A DNA stretch of 47,779 nt from Herbivorax alkaliphila (lineage in GTDB: Bacteria > Bacillota > Clostridia > Acetivibrionales > Acetivibrionaceae), in NCBI RefSeq assembly GCF_030848475.1, contig NZ_JAVDDS010000031.1:1-47779 (forward strand), in the 5' to 3' direction. The position numbers and the translations under genes were made by a program. Positions 1 through 9,652 of this stretch are shown piece after piece; positions within the stretch are counted from its first letter, which is position 1; every line of letters starts with the position of its first letter. The notes under the pieces are model-generated. The model was not told the DNA's origin. It made no database searches and saw only the letters and a list, made by a program, of their open reading frames with translations.

Positions 1-447
1 TATGATATTCTTCTCATATCTGTCCTAATCAACATACCTACTATTATAATTACAAACCAGCCAAATGTTTCCTCCCTCTTGAAACATTTGCGAAATTGAT
101 GTAAAATTTCATTTATAAGCTTGAACATTGACGCTTACCCCCTATGGTTTTTTATGTTTTGCAAATCTAATTTACCATGGGTAGACCTTTGTAATTTCAT
201 CAAAATATTGGATGAGTATATCCATTTTTACTACCACAATATTCATACATGTGAAAACTATGATTCTAATGTAAAGCAGACGGAAATGTTACAGAATATG
301 TTTAAGATATAATTTATGCACCCTTTACTCATGAATGTATGGTAATTATGAAATATTTGTAGTATAATTAAAATATGTATAAATAAAATTCTATTTATTT
401 ACCAATCCACTATTACGTATTAATATTCATTACAGGAGGTGTATAAT
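1..447. other. Intergenic region with one hairpin, no supported gene
   Basis: No coding region here has a credible ribosome site. A 63-codon TTG-initiated frame at 121-312 has none and resembles no family I know. A perfect 10-bp hairpin lies at 62-71/81-90 with a 9-nt loop. It lacks a clear U-run on either strand, so it may be a weak terminator or only a palindrome. A TATAAT-like hexamer lies near 362-367, ahead of the 448 gene, but I see no convincing -35 partner. Confidence 0.5.
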
Positions 448-1245
448 TTGAGGAAAAATAACTCACTGTTGCTAGGTGTTATTATTAGTATTTTAGTCTT
501 TCTTTCTATTTCATTTCTATCTTTGTTTCCAGCCAATGCTTCAACAGATACAGCTATAAACGTTTATATTAACGGTAATAAAATGCACTTTAATCAAAAC
601 GCTGATGACCCTCCACCGTACATTAAAAATGGACGAACATTAATTCCATTTAGAAGGATATTTGAGACCTTTGGAATGGAAGTGGTGTGGAATGGTTCTG
701 ATCGTTCAATTACAGCAAAAAATGATAGTCTAGAAATGCAACTTATAATTGGTCAAAAATACGCTTTAGTTAACAACATTAAAAAAGATTTTGACGTTGC
801 TCCTGAAATTACCGGAAACAGAACATTTGTACCCTTAAGATTTGTAAGTGAAAGTATTGGTGCAAATGTAAAGTGGGATGCTTCTACCCAATCTGTTTTC
901 ATATCATTTCCACAAAATAAATTACGTCCTGGTCAAGAATCAACCTATAATGACATTAGATTTTCAATTGATAGTTTTGAGTCTCAAAATGATCAAAGAG
1001 AATATGTTGTATTTGGAAGAGTTAATTCTAAAGATGCAAGGTTATTAATTGAAGTTAAAAATGAAACAATGTCATTTTCCGGAGTAAGCTACATATTGGA
1101 TGAAACATCTGTTGATGGCATGTATCAGTATTCTGCAACCATATATGTCAACAGTGACTTTACCCCTAAAAACGTTTATATTAAATTGTTTGAAAACAAT
1201 GAAAAAGTACGAGTAGCTGAATACATTTTTTATATCTCTAATTAA
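448..1245 (+). CDS. Secreted stalk-domain (copper amine oxidase N-terminal-like) protein
   Basis: I place the start at TTG 448, because AGGAGG at 434-439 is correctly spaced for it and overlaps the GTG at 439. The product has 265 residues. An N-terminal signal peptide or membrane anchor (about residues 1-32) is followed by two copies of the copper-amine-oxidase N-terminal-like stalk fold. Typical strings are GRTLIPFRRIFETFG...VVWNG and NRTFVPLRFVSESIGANVKW. The C-terminal 100 residues look beta-rich and I do not recognise them. Such domains are common in exported Clostridia proteins and have no enzyme activity of their own; they probably act as cell-wall or protein-binding spacers. The gene sits 117 bases ahead of the VWA-protein gene on the same strand, so both may serve the cell surface. 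The family call is firm; the function is unknown. Confidence 0.8.
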   Translation: MRKNNSLLLGVIISILVFLSISFLSLFPANASTDTAINVYINGNKMHFNQNADDPPPYIKNGRTLIPFRRIFETFGMEVVWNGSDRSITAKNDSLEMQLIIGQKYALVNNIKKDFDVAPEITGNRTFVPLRFVSESIGANVKWDASTQSVFISFPQNKLRPGQESTYNDIRFSIDSFESQNDQREYVVFGRVNSKDARLLIEVKNETMSFSGVSYILDETSVDGMYQYSATIYVNSDFTPKNVYIKLFENNEKVRVAEYIFYISN

Positions 1246-1362
1246 GGTACTCTCTATAATCCTCAATTCAAAATTTATATCTTAAAAATATTTTTATTTA
1301 CCCATGCTATTGTTAAATAAACTTGTAAATTATTTATTGTTAGTTTTTTGGAGGTGTAAAAC

Positions 1363-4300
1363 ATGTTAAAAAGAAAATTGTTAAGACCTTTATGTTTTTT
1401 AGTGATGTTTTGTTTTATTGTAAATATTATGTTTGTTAAAGTTAATGCTTCTTATACAACCAATATAAATAACGATATAGGTATAAGTATTTTAGAAATG
1501 TCCAAAACACCTTTTGGTGCTCAGGTTAGACTCAATGGTACTATCCCAGAAAATTTAACAAATGTGACTGAAAAAGGGTTTGTTTTTTCTAAAACCCCCG
1601 ACCCCACTACATATGATAACAAGGTTATCTCTCAAGGCAATGACTATACTGCAACAATAAATACTCTTGAAAGAAATGAATTGTATTATGTAAGATCTTA
1701 TGTAATATCAAACGATACAAAATATTATAATGACGGTACATATTTTTTGACTACATTTTTTGAAATATCTGCCCAGGCAAGAATTGGTGACAGTGAATAT
1801 ACAAATCATATTAATGCTGACGAAGGTGATGAAATTGAAATTAAATATACTGTACATGAGAACGAGCTTGAGCGTGATCGTCATAATGATACTGTTGAAA
1901 TTGCACTGCTGCTTGACGTATCTGCAAGTATGGCACTAAGTGGTAGAATAGGTCAATTAAGATTAGCGTCACAAAAATTTATTGACAAATTTAAAGATAA
2001 TCCAAACGTTAATATTGTCGTTATTCCCTTTGCAGGTTATGCGAATCCCGAAGAGTACTATGGACAAGCTACTGGAGGCAAATTATTGAATGCAAAAGAA
2101 GATTACAACACACTAAGTTCTCAAGTCACAGATGACCTTCGTGTTATTCTTGCTACAGAAACTGCCTCAGGAACAAATATAGGAGATGCATTAAGAGTTG
2201 CTTATCACACTCTTAAAAACTCACCTAATGAAGGTTCTTCAAAATATATGATACTTAAATCAGATGGTGATTCAAACTTTAGTACTGTAGACTTTAGTCG
2301 TAATCGTTTGGGCTATGCAACAGTTAACGGAAGAAGTCAGGATTATTTCGATTCAATATCTGGATTTCGTTATGTAAATGAAAACAGCTCTAATTATAAT
2401 TATTTTCTAGAAAATGTTATGCATGGGGATGAATTAGTAACACGTTTACCCTTTGACAGACTAAGAAGAGGAGTTCATAGAATATCTCATAATCTTTCAT
2501 ATCCAAACGAATATGCTTATGCTATGGCAAAAATGATTAGAGATGATACAGAACTTAATATTTCTTCATATTTACCTGGTTTTATGCTTGATGACACTGG
2601 ACATGAAATATACAACAAACTTGGTGGCATTTTAGAAGCTTATGAACATAATAACAAACCATATATATCTGTTGAAAGTGCAAACCAGTTAACTGATGTA
2701 TTCGATACAATAGCAAGTGATATACACGATAAAAACATATCAATCGAAAATCATAATTTTAATACAAATTTCAACATATCAATGCCTTTTCAAGCTGAAG
2801 TTTCAGACTTAATAAACAACGAAACAACTTACAACGCAAGAATTAACGAAATAAACCCTATTGATTCTTCAATAATAAATACATATTATAAGGAGTTTTC
2901 TGTTGTACAAGAAAATGATAAAACTTTACTCCAAGGAAATTTAGATGAACTTATATTTCATCAAATTGAACTGACAAATGAATTCAGTAGTTATAGAACA
3001 AATAGATTTGAAGTATTGGTTAACGCAACATTGTCAACTAATGAAAATATCGTATTAGAGGGTAGTAACAATCATCTACAATATTTAATTAATGATGATA
3101 AGACAGCTTATTCAACGCCACAGGACAATATTTTTATTGAAGCGCCGCATCCACAGCCAACAATTTCTGATTTGTCTTTATCGCTTGAATACAACTCTGA
3201 TCCCTATAAAGTTAAAAACTGGCCTAATAATAACAATTATTTAGAATTACACAAAAGTGATTCAAGTCGTCTTGATATAACATATAAGAATCCTGGAAGT
3301 TATATTGTTACAGAAGAAGATAGAGAAAAACAATTACTTATTCTTGTGGATTCATCATCAAATATTGTTGAGGTAGAAAACCCATTGTTATCAGGCTTGG
3401 ATTATTTACTGTACTCTTTTACAGATATGGATGTAAGCGGAGGCTCTGTTGTTTTTGATGGTAAAATCAGATCAGATGATGTATTTAACTCCACAGCAGG
3501 TCATATCTCAATAAGAACACCTCTTGAAGATGGAACATATGGTCCAGGTTCTCTTGAAGCTTCAGAGATAATAGCAACAGGAGGTAATGCACAAGAGCTA
3601 ATAGATATGCAAGTAGATCCTGATTTGCATATAACAAAAGATGAGCTTATAGATTTATTTAATAATCAGTTTGCTAACAAACTAGTCTCTGATTCTCAAG
3701 AAGCACATGCAGCAGGCTACCATGCAGTATATAAAACAACTGACAGCATATTTACAGGTGGTGCAAATCACAATGTTAGTATGCCTGACCACGAGTTCGT
3801 AAATATCAGATATCAATCTGAAAATCCAAATCCTCCTCCAAATGGTTTTATGACCTTTGTTATAACTAATGATAATCATCCCACACAGGGAGGTCTTTTT
3901 GAAATTAAATCAGACATGTTCTTTGATGGTAACCTTCAAATCAGTTTAGAAAATATTGAAGGATTAGAAGATGCTTTTATAACCGCAAGAGGAGATATAT
4001 TAATTGAAGGCAGTAATGTAACATCTGAGATTAATAATTTAAACCTTTATTCTATAGAAGGAGACATACTCTTTAAAAGTGCGGCATCATCCATATCCGG
4101 AATGGCTCTTGCACCAAATGGAGAATTACTTTTTTTAAGCACCGGAAATACTTACCACGGAAGTTTCATAGCTGACAAAATAGATGTTACAAGTGATGTT
4201 ACTTTTAAACACCAAATACAAACAAACAATACAATACCCGAGACCATCTACACGTATTATTCAGAATTAAATACTTACAAAGACATTATAGTAAATGATA

Positions 4301-5385
4301 TTTTGTCAAATTTAGAAGGTGAGGATGATATTTCTGTAGGAATAATTCCCTACGCCCATAAGGAATTAACAGATGAAGATTTTAAGTTTTATAACTTAAA
4401 TGATGAATATCAGGATCTTTTACAACTAATAGAGAATATTGAACATAGAGAGACTACTGACAATAACTTAGGAGATGCTTTAAGAAAATCATTTTATTCT
4501 ATTTTTGAAAGTGAAAATGTTTCAAACTATTCATTAGTGTTGTCAGCAAACAATCCTAATACAAGTTCATATTTAGATTCTAATATTCAGTTTTTGCATT
4601 ATAACAATAGCCAGCCCGCAATATATACAGGAAAATCTTCAGAAAATCATCCTTTAGATTACGCTAAGTTTTATTCCGAAACCCTTAGCTCTTTTAACAC
4701 AAATATGTTATTTTACGACCTTTCATTATATAACAACAGTGAAATTACAGCTAATCAATTATTTGATATAAAAGAAGGAGCCTATGATGTATCGATTGAC
4801 CCTGAAAACAATTTAAGTAACACGGTTGATTTCTCAAAACCATTAAATAATAACCAGATAACAGAGGCATTCAACTCATTTATTACAGGATTAAATGTAA
4901 TTATTCCTGGATCAGGTGCAGATGTAGACAAAATTATTTTCGAGGAAACATTACCACTAAGTGTTATTCCTGTTGAAATTGAGGGATCTAAGATTGATAG
5001 AAATGCTCTTTCTCAAAATGAATCTTTAAGTTTTACATCAAATAACAATAACAATTGGACTATAACACCCATTGATGAAAATGGTAGATCTCGTTTGCAC
5101 TTAAAATGTGAGATTGATATTAACAGTGTTGAGCAACATGTAGTAGATAATGAATACATTTTAACAATACCTGATTTCATCATCAAATTTGGTTTCATAT
5201 ATGGTAGCGACTTTGAGCCAGTACCAGATGAGTGGCTAACGAGCAGAAAAGTGTTTGTATTTAAAGGAGAAGATGCTACGCTCTCAGTAACCTTAAATAA
5301 TTCAGAAGGTAATTTTATTGGCATATTTACCAATGAATATCATGACATAGAAGTAGAGGTGTTTGATTCTTCTCTAATAAGCTAA
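1363..5385 (+). CDS. Large secreted von Willebrand factor A domain protein
   Basis: The ATG at 1363 follows GGAGGTG with good spacing and gives 1340 residues. The order is: signal peptide (about 1-29); a fibronectin-III-like domain (about 35-140, ending in an ELYYVRSYV-type string); a VWA domain from about residue 178 with the MIDAS motif DVSAS near 185 and a downstream TNIGDALR segment; a linker; a region at about 670-960 resembling surface-polymer or bactofilin-like repeats; and a second, degenerate VWA-like domain (about 965-1200) that repeats a NNLGDALRKS string but has lost the DxSxS motif. No LPXTG sorting signal, SLH domain or C-terminal membrane anchor is visible. VWA domains bind metal-dependent partners, so adhesion or surface assembly is likely. 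A terminator follows the stop. Confidence 0.75.
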   Translation: MLKRKLLRPLCFLVMFCFIVNIMFVKVNASYTTNINNDIGISILEMSKTPFGAQVRLNGTIPENLTNVTEKGFVFSKTPDPTTYDNKVISQGNDYTATINTLERNELYYVRSYVISNDTKYYNDGTYFLTTFFEISAQARIGDSEYTNHINADEGDEIEIKYTVHENELERDRHNDTVEIALLLDVSASMALSGRIGQLRLASQKFIDKFKDNPNVNIVVIPFAGYANPEEYYGQATGGKLLNAKEDYNTLSSQVTDDLRVILATETASGTNIGDALRVAYHTLKNSPNEGSSKYMILKSDGDSNFSTVDFSRNRLGYATVNGRSQDYFDSISGFRYVNENSSNYNYFLENVMHGDELVTRLPFDRLRRGVHRISHNLSYPNEYAYAMAKMIRDDTELNISSYLPGFMLDDTGHEIYNKLGGILEAYEHNNKPYISVESANQLTDVFDTIASDIHDKNISIENHNFNTNFNISMPFQAEVSDLINNETTYNARINEINPIDSSIINTYYKEFSVVQENDKTLLQGNLDELIFHQIELTNEFSSYRTNRFEVLVNATLSTNENIVLEGSNNHLQYLINDDKTAYSTPQDNIFIEAPHPQPTISDLSLSLEYNSDPYKVKNWPNNNNYLELHKSDSSRLDITYKNPGSYIVTEEDREKQLLILVDSSSNIVEVENPLLSGLDYLLYSFTDMDVSGGSVVFDGKIRSDDVFNSTAGHISIRTPLEDGTYGPGSLEASEIIATGGNAQELIDMQVDPDLHITKDELIDLFNNQFANKLVSDSQEAHAAGYHAVYKTTDSIFTGGANHNVSMPDHEFVNIRYQSENPNPPPNGFMTFVITNDNHPTQGGLFEIKSDMFFDGNLQISLENIEGLEDAFITARGDILIEGSNVTSEINNLNLYSIEGDILFKSAASSISGMALAPNGELLFLSTGNTYHGSFIADKIDVTSDVTFKHQIQTNNTIPETIYTYYSELNTYKDIIVNDILSNLEGEDDISVGIIPYAHKELTDEDFKFYNLNDEYQDLLQLIENIEHRETTDNNLGDALRKSFYSIFESENVSNYSLVLSANNPNTSSYLDSNIQFLHYNNSQPAIYTGKSSENHPLDYAKFYSETLSSFNTNMLFYDLSLYNNSEITANQLFDIKEGAYDVSIDPENNLSNTVDFSKPLNNNQITEAFNSFITGLNVIIPGSGADVDKIIFEETLPLSVIPVEIEGSKIDRNALSQNESLSFTSNNNNNWTITPIDENGRSRLHLKCEIDINSVEQHVVDNEYILTIPDFIIKFGFIYGSDFEPVPDEWLTSRKVFVFKGEDATLSVTLNNSEGNFIGIFTNEYHDIEVEVFDSSLIS

Positions 5386-5404
5386 ATAACTTATCTATTT
5401 TTGA

Positions 5405-5437
5405 GACTCCATCTTCTAAAAGGTGGAGTCTATTTTA
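5405..5437 (+). terminator. Intrinsic terminator after the VWA gene
   Basis: A 9-bp stem (5405-5413 with 5422-5430, one G-U pair) is followed by a short T-rich tail. It lies 20 bases after the VWA stop and ahead of the convergent nadE, and could serve both genes. Confidence 0.7.
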
Positions 5438-5486
5438 TATTATGCCTACTTAATATCGTGATAATAATATTTTTAGTTGTAAATGC

Positions 5487-7418
5487 CTATTCATTATTTA
5501 GTTCATTAATCCAAGAATTAACCTGTGCATCACTTGGCATGCGCCAATCCCCTCTAGGTGAAAGACTTATTGTACCTACTTTTGGCCCATCAGGCATACT
5601 AGACCTTTTAAATTGCTGGCTAAAAAATCTCTTTAGAAAAAATGTAAGCCATTTTTTTATTTCATCCTCTGCATATTTATCAACAAATGCCTTATTTGCA
5701 AGAAATAATATTTTTGAAGGTGTAGCCCCATATCTCAACATATGATAAAGAAAAAAATCATGAAGTTCATATGGACCTATTAAATCCTCTGTTTTTTGCT
5801 TGATTTTCCCAACATGGTCAGGTGGAAGAAGCTCTGGTGATATAGGTGTTTCAAGAATTTTTTTTAATACACCCTCTACTTTTTTATTTAAAACATTATC
5901 TGCTGCCCAACTTACTAAATAACTTACAAGAGTCTTTGGTATGCCTGAATTTACAGAATACATAGACATATGATCTCCATTGTAGGTACACCATCCTAAA
6001 GCCAGCTCTGACATATCACCAGTGCCTACAACAAATCCCCCCTCTTTGTTTGCAATGTCCATAATAATCTGTGTCCTTTCACGTGATTGGACGTTCTCAT
6101 ATGTTACATCATGGATTTTAGGGTCATGTCCAATGTCTTTAAAATGTTGCAAGGACGCTGTTTTTATATCTATATCTTCCATAGTTACATCCAATGATTT
6201 AATAAGTTCTACAGCATTTTTATATGTTTCATCAGTAGTTCCAAATCCTGGCATTGTAACAGCAATGATATTTTTTCTTGATAGTTTAAGGTAATCAAAA
6301 GTTTTAACAGTCACTAAAAGAGCTAGAGTAGAATCAAGCCCACCAGATATACCAAGGACTGCTTTCTCTATTTTAGCATGTTTCATTCTCTTTGCAAGAG
6401 CAGTTGTTTGAATTCTAAAAACATCACTACATCTTTTATCTATTGCTCCTGTATCACAAGGAACAAAAGGATGAGGTGGTACATACCTGTTAATGCTTTC
6501 TGCCTCAACATGTTTTAATTCAAATTGAACTTTCCTAAATTTCATGTCTTTTAAATATCCATACTCCATATAGCTTGTATTTCTACGTCTGTGATTGATA
6601 ATTTTTAAAAGATCCACTTCGGAATATATTAGCTGATTTTCAACAAATCTTTCTGATTCACAAAGATTTGTCCCATTCTCAGATATAATACAGTGTCCAC
6701 CAAAAACCAAATCTGTTGTTGATTCTCCTATGCCAGAAGAACTATAGACATAACCCGCTATGCATCTTGCAGATTGCTGATTAACAAGTTCTTTTCTGTA
6801 CTCATACTTTCCTACTATTTCATTGCTAGCAGATAAATTAAAGATAATTGTAGCCCCATGCATAGCTTGAAAACAGCTTGGAGGTGCAACCGACCACAAG
6901 TCCTCACATACTTCGATGCCAAAACAAAGATCCTTATTTTCTTTGTCTTCAAATAACAAATCAGCACCAAAAGGCACTTCCTCATTGAAAATATTAACAG
7001 TATCCCATATGGAATTCTTAGCAGAGGAAAAACATCTTCCTTCATAAAATTCACTGTAATTAGGTATGTATGTCTTAGGTACAATTCCTAGCACCTTTCC
7101 CTTTTGTATAACAACTGCACAATTAAATAGCTGATTATCCTTTAAGACAGGAATTCCAAGTAAAGATATTATTTCTAAATCTTTTGTCTCATCTAGTATT
7201 TTATATAAACACTTAAATGCATCTTTTTGAAGTGCATCCTGATAAAATAAATCACCACATGTGTAAGAGGTTATAGAAAGTTCGGGAAAGACAAGAATCT
7301 TAATACCTTTTTCTTCACCTTTTTTTATAACATTTATAATTTCACTAGAATTATATTCACAATCTGCCACCTTAAGCTTTGGGACAGCTGATCCTAATCT
7401 AACAAACCCATATTTCAT
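5487..7418 (-). CDS. nadE: Glutamine-dependent NAD+ synthetase
   Basis: This 643-residue two-domain enzyme amidates deamido-NAD+ to NAD+ in the cytoplasm, using ammonia released from glutamine. Residues 1-280 form the nitrilase-type glutaminase: catalytic Glu in FPELSIT (about 46), Lys in VPKTYIPNY and Cys in GIEVCEDLW. Residues 320-640 form the ATP-pyrophosphatase synthetase, with the P-loop SGGLDST and a conserved GTGDMSELALGW string. Length is normal for the family. The ATG at 7418 follows AGGGTGAT. The gene is monocistronic and converges on the VWA gene. Confidence 0.95.
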   Translation of the reverse strand: MKYGFVRLGSAVPKLKVADCEYNSSEIINVIKKGEEKGIKILVFPELSITSYTCGDLFYQDALQKDAFKCLYKILDETKDLEIISLLGIPVLKDNQLFNCAVVIQKGKVLGIVPKTYIPNYSEFYEGRCFSSAKNSIWDTVNIFNEEVPFGADLLFEDKENKDLCFGIEVCEDLWSVAPPSCFQAMHGATIIFNLSASNEIVGKYEYRKELVNQQSARCIAGYVYSSSGIGESTTDLVFGGHCIISENGTNLCESERFVENQLIYSEVDLLKIINHRRRNTSYMEYGYLKDMKFRKVQFELKHVEAESINRYVPPHPFVPCDTGAIDKRCSDVFRIQTTALAKRMKHAKIEKAVLGISGGLDSTLALLVTVKTFDYLKLSRKNIIAVTMPGFGTTDETYKNAVELIKSLDVTMEDIDIKTASLQHFKDIGHDPKIHDVTYENVQSRERTQIIMDIANKEGGFVVGTGDMSELALGWCTYNGDHMSMYSVNSGIPKTLVSYLVSWAADNVLNKKVEGVLKKILETPISPELLPPDHVGKIKQKTEDLIGPYELHDFFLYHMLRYGATPSKILFLANKAFVDKYAEDEIKKWLTFFLKRFFSQQFKRSSMPDGPKVGTISLSPRGDWRMPSDAQVNSWINELNNE

Positions 7419-7520
7419 AATTTTATCACCCTTATTTTTAAAAAATAACTTTAAATTAGTTTATCATATTTATTTTAAAATATCCACGCTAGGTAAAAGA
7501 CAGGGTGCATATATTATTAG

Positions 7521-7598
7521 TCATGGATAAGAAATAACATCCAATTCTCATCATCCAGAACCCGTTAAATCATCGGAATTTTGTCCTTCAAAATAGAC
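7521..7598 (-). repeat. Dispersed repeat A, copy 1
   Basis: This stretch matches the reverse complement of about 42150-42230 over some 80 bases at roughly three-quarters identity by eye. The shared core is ACCCGTTAAATCAT with ATAACATCC upstream of it. It abuts repeat B (7599-7643). Both lie in the 293-base gap between nadE and nifV-alpha, where I see no gene. Confidence 0.55.
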
Positions 7599-7643
7599 GG
7601 TGAACTCGTTTAGATAAAGCTAAACATCGAGGCTTCAGGTGAA
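7599..7643 (-). mobile_element. Repeat B copy 1, IS200/IS605-like right-end remnant
   Basis: Read on the - strand, the order is CACCTGAAGCCTCG, a short hairpin of GTTTAG/CTAAAC, then CGAGTTCACC. The layout GAAGCC, hairpin with a TTTAG-rich top, GTTCAC is what I recall for right ends of IS200/IS605 (tnpB-type) elements. Related copies are at 36741-36792 and 45583-45634. No transposase or tnpB gene is present, so this would be a decayed end or a non-autonomous derivative. Confidence 0.45.
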
Positions 7644-7711
7644 GACTCAACTCCACCTGAAAATTTATAAGTGCAACTTCACCTTATAGAAGGTAAAGTC
7701 TTACAATAAGA

Positions 7712-8539
7712 TTAACAGACAGAAGAACCTTCATATTGTCTATCTATAATTTTAAGAATGGATTTTTGAATTCTATTTATTTCTTTAACATTGTATTTTT
7801 TACAGCTTCCCAAAAGCCCCTTTGCTGATATTACAAATTTTAAAAAATCACAGTTTCCAGCCCTCTCTCCAATACCTCCAATAGTACAATCCACAAATTC
7901 CACCCCTCCTCTAACAGCTCCTATTGAATTTGAAACAGCCATTCCAAGGTCATTATGGGTGTGAATTTCAAGTTTTATATTTCTAAAATGTTTTTTTATA
8001 ATTTGAATATCCTGATATATTTTATTTCTATAAAGTATACCTACAGTATCTGCGTATCTAACTCTTTCTACTCCTAATTTATAAGCATAGGTAATTATAC
8101 TTAGAATAAAATTAAAGTCCGCCCTTGATGCATCTTCTAATCCCAAAGTAACCTCAAAACCTTTTTCTCTTGCATAGTTTACACATGTCATCATATTTTC
8201 TAGCACCCATTCTCTATCTTTTCCAAACTTATGTTGTATCTGAATATCTGATGATGGTACTGAAATGTGCATTATATGAGGGTTTATGTCAATTGATTCT
8301 TTTATATCATTTATATTCATTCTATTCCATGCAGAAATCCTGCTTTTTAAACCAAGTCCCATAATTTCATAAATACTATTTTTTTCTTCTCCCCCCATTG
8401 CAGGAATACCTGCTTCAATCTGGTATACACCCATATAATCTAGCATTTTTGCTATCTGTATCTTGTCATTTTTCCTAAGAACCACACCTGCTCTTTGCTC
8501 TCCATCTCGCAAGGTTGTATCAACTATTTTAATCAACAC
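7712..8539 (-). CDS. nifV-alpha: Homocitrate synthase, alpha subunit (N-terminal catalytic half)
   Basis: This protein condenses acetyl-CoA and 2-oxoglutarate to homocitrate, the organic ligand of the nitrogenase FeMo cofactor, together with the NifV-omega product. It carries the catalytic barrel start KIVDTTLRDGEQRAGVV, then EAGIPAMGGEE, and the metal-binding HTHNDLGMAVSNS. It stops where ordinary 380-residue NifV continues into its C-terminal domain. I prefer GTG 8539 (275 residues), because AGGGAG lies 8 bases upstream; GTG 8548 is also in frame. The gap to nifV-omega is about 15 bases, so the two are co-transcribed and perhaps translationally coupled. It is the last gene of the nif operon. 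Confidence 0.9.
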   Translation of the reverse strand: MLIKIVDTTLRDGEQRAGVVLRKNDKIQIAKMLDYMGVYQIEAGIPAMGGEEKNSIYEIMGLGLKSRISAWNRMNINDIKESIDINPHIMHISVPSSDIQIQHKFGKDREWVLENMMTCVNYAREKGFEVTLGLEDASRADFNFILSIITYAYKLGVERVRYADTVGILYRNKIYQDIQIIKKHFRNIKLEIHTHNDLGMAVSNSIGAVRGGVEFVDCTIGGIGERAGNCDFLKFVISAKGLLGSCKKYNVKEINRIQKSILKIIDRQYEGSSVC

Positions 8540-8554
8540 AATCACCACTCCCTA

Positions 8555-9622
8555 TCAAGCCATAATAAGTTTTTTAACATTTTCTTTATAAATATCTATA
8601 ATTTCTTGATCAAAAAGATCCCTCTTGTTTTCAACACTCTTTTCTCGAATTAGCCCTAATATTTCTGCCGCTTCTTCAATTCTACATTTTATACCCAATT
8701 CTTTAAGCTTTTTTTGAACTGCTCTTTTTCCTGAATGTTTACCTATTGTCAATGTTCTATTTTGCCCAACAAAACAAGGGGCAAAAAGCTCATATGTTAT
8801 TGGGTTTTTTTCTATACCATCTGCATGTATCCCTGATTGATATTTAAAAATCCCTTCCCCAATTACAGGTTTATTTTCAGGTATTATCCTGCCAGTTATT
8901 GTTGAATAAAATGAAGCTATTTGAGATAATTTGCTTAAATTAATTTTGCTTTTTCTGTTTAATAAAACTTTTAGTGCCAGCAAAACTTCTTCTAAGGGTG
9001 CATATCCATTTTCTCTCCCATAGCCAGTAAAGGATGTTGTTATAAAGTGTATATTGTTCATAATACCTTCTATACAAAGGGCAGTTGCCTCTCCAAACTC
9101 ATTTTGAGGACATAAATTTACCTTAAGTTTAAATTTTTTTTCTGTATTTTTTATCTCATTTATCCACTTAGGAATTACAAATGTATCCAGACCTGTTATT
9201 CTAATATAACTAATATGTTTTTCTAATATATTTTTATCTAAATATTTTATTTTAAACAATTCTTCAAATTCATTTACTGGATATTCAATAGTAATACTTA
9301 CATTATGTTTTTTTAAAAGATTAAGTAAGTCTAATCTTTTCATTAAGTCTAAAGATATAACACATTTTTTCACGTGGCTATCAATACATCTTTTTGCATC
9401 TTCTTCATTTTCAATCCTGTATATAAAATCAAGTCCTGCTGGAAGCTTTCCAATAAGTTTTTGAATAGTAGTATTAATTTCAAAATAATCCACTCCTACA
9501 TCCTTTAAAAGCCAGCATAAATAAATTATTTCAAGTCTTTTGCCATGTTGTTTTTCTGTAAATATTTCAGGCAAAGTTCTGTCCACTATATTTATTCTGC
9601 CATTATCTAATTTAAAAGACAT
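8555..9622 (-). CDS. nifV-omega: Homocitrate synthase, omega subunit (carries the C-terminal domain)
   Basis: The 355-residue product begins with a divergent barrel (IVDRTLPEIFTEKQ in place of the VDTTLRDGEQ motif, so the catalytic strand is degenerate). It ends with the LeuA/NifV C-terminal signature FKYQSGIHADGIEKNP and TIGKHSGKRAVQKKL. This matches the split-gene arrangement known from Clostridium pasteurianum, where both products are needed for homocitrate synthase activity. AGGAGGTGG lies just before the ATG at 9622. It follows modB at 30 bases and precedes nifV-alpha. Confidence 0.9.
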   Translation of the reverse strand: MSFKLDNGRINIVDRTLPEIFTEKQHGKRLEIIYLCWLLKDVGVDYFEINTTIQKLIGKLPAGLDFIYRIENEEDAKRCIDSHVKKCVISLDLMKRLDLLNLLKKHNVSITIEYPVNEFEELFKIKYLDKNILEKHISYIRITGLDTFVIPKWINEIKNTEKKFKLKVNLCPQNEFGEATALCIEGIMNNIHFITTSFTGYGRENGYAPLEEVLLALKVLLNRKSKINLSKLSQIASFYSTITGRIIPENKPVIGEGIFKYQSGIHADGIEKNPITYELFAPCFVGQNRTLTIGKHSGKRAVQKKLKELGIKCRIEEAAEILGLIREKSVENKRDLFDQEIIDIYKENVKKLIMA

Positions 9623-9652
9623 AAAACCACCTCCTGATTAAAAATATTTCTA

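Noticed and set aside
121-312. A 63-residue TTG-initiated frame
   Set aside because: No ribosome site, no recognisable family and biased AT composition; probably chance.
5401-5745. Open frame on the + strand antisense to the nadE end
   Set aside because: It overlaps the terminator and the C-terminus of nadE, and has no ribosome site.
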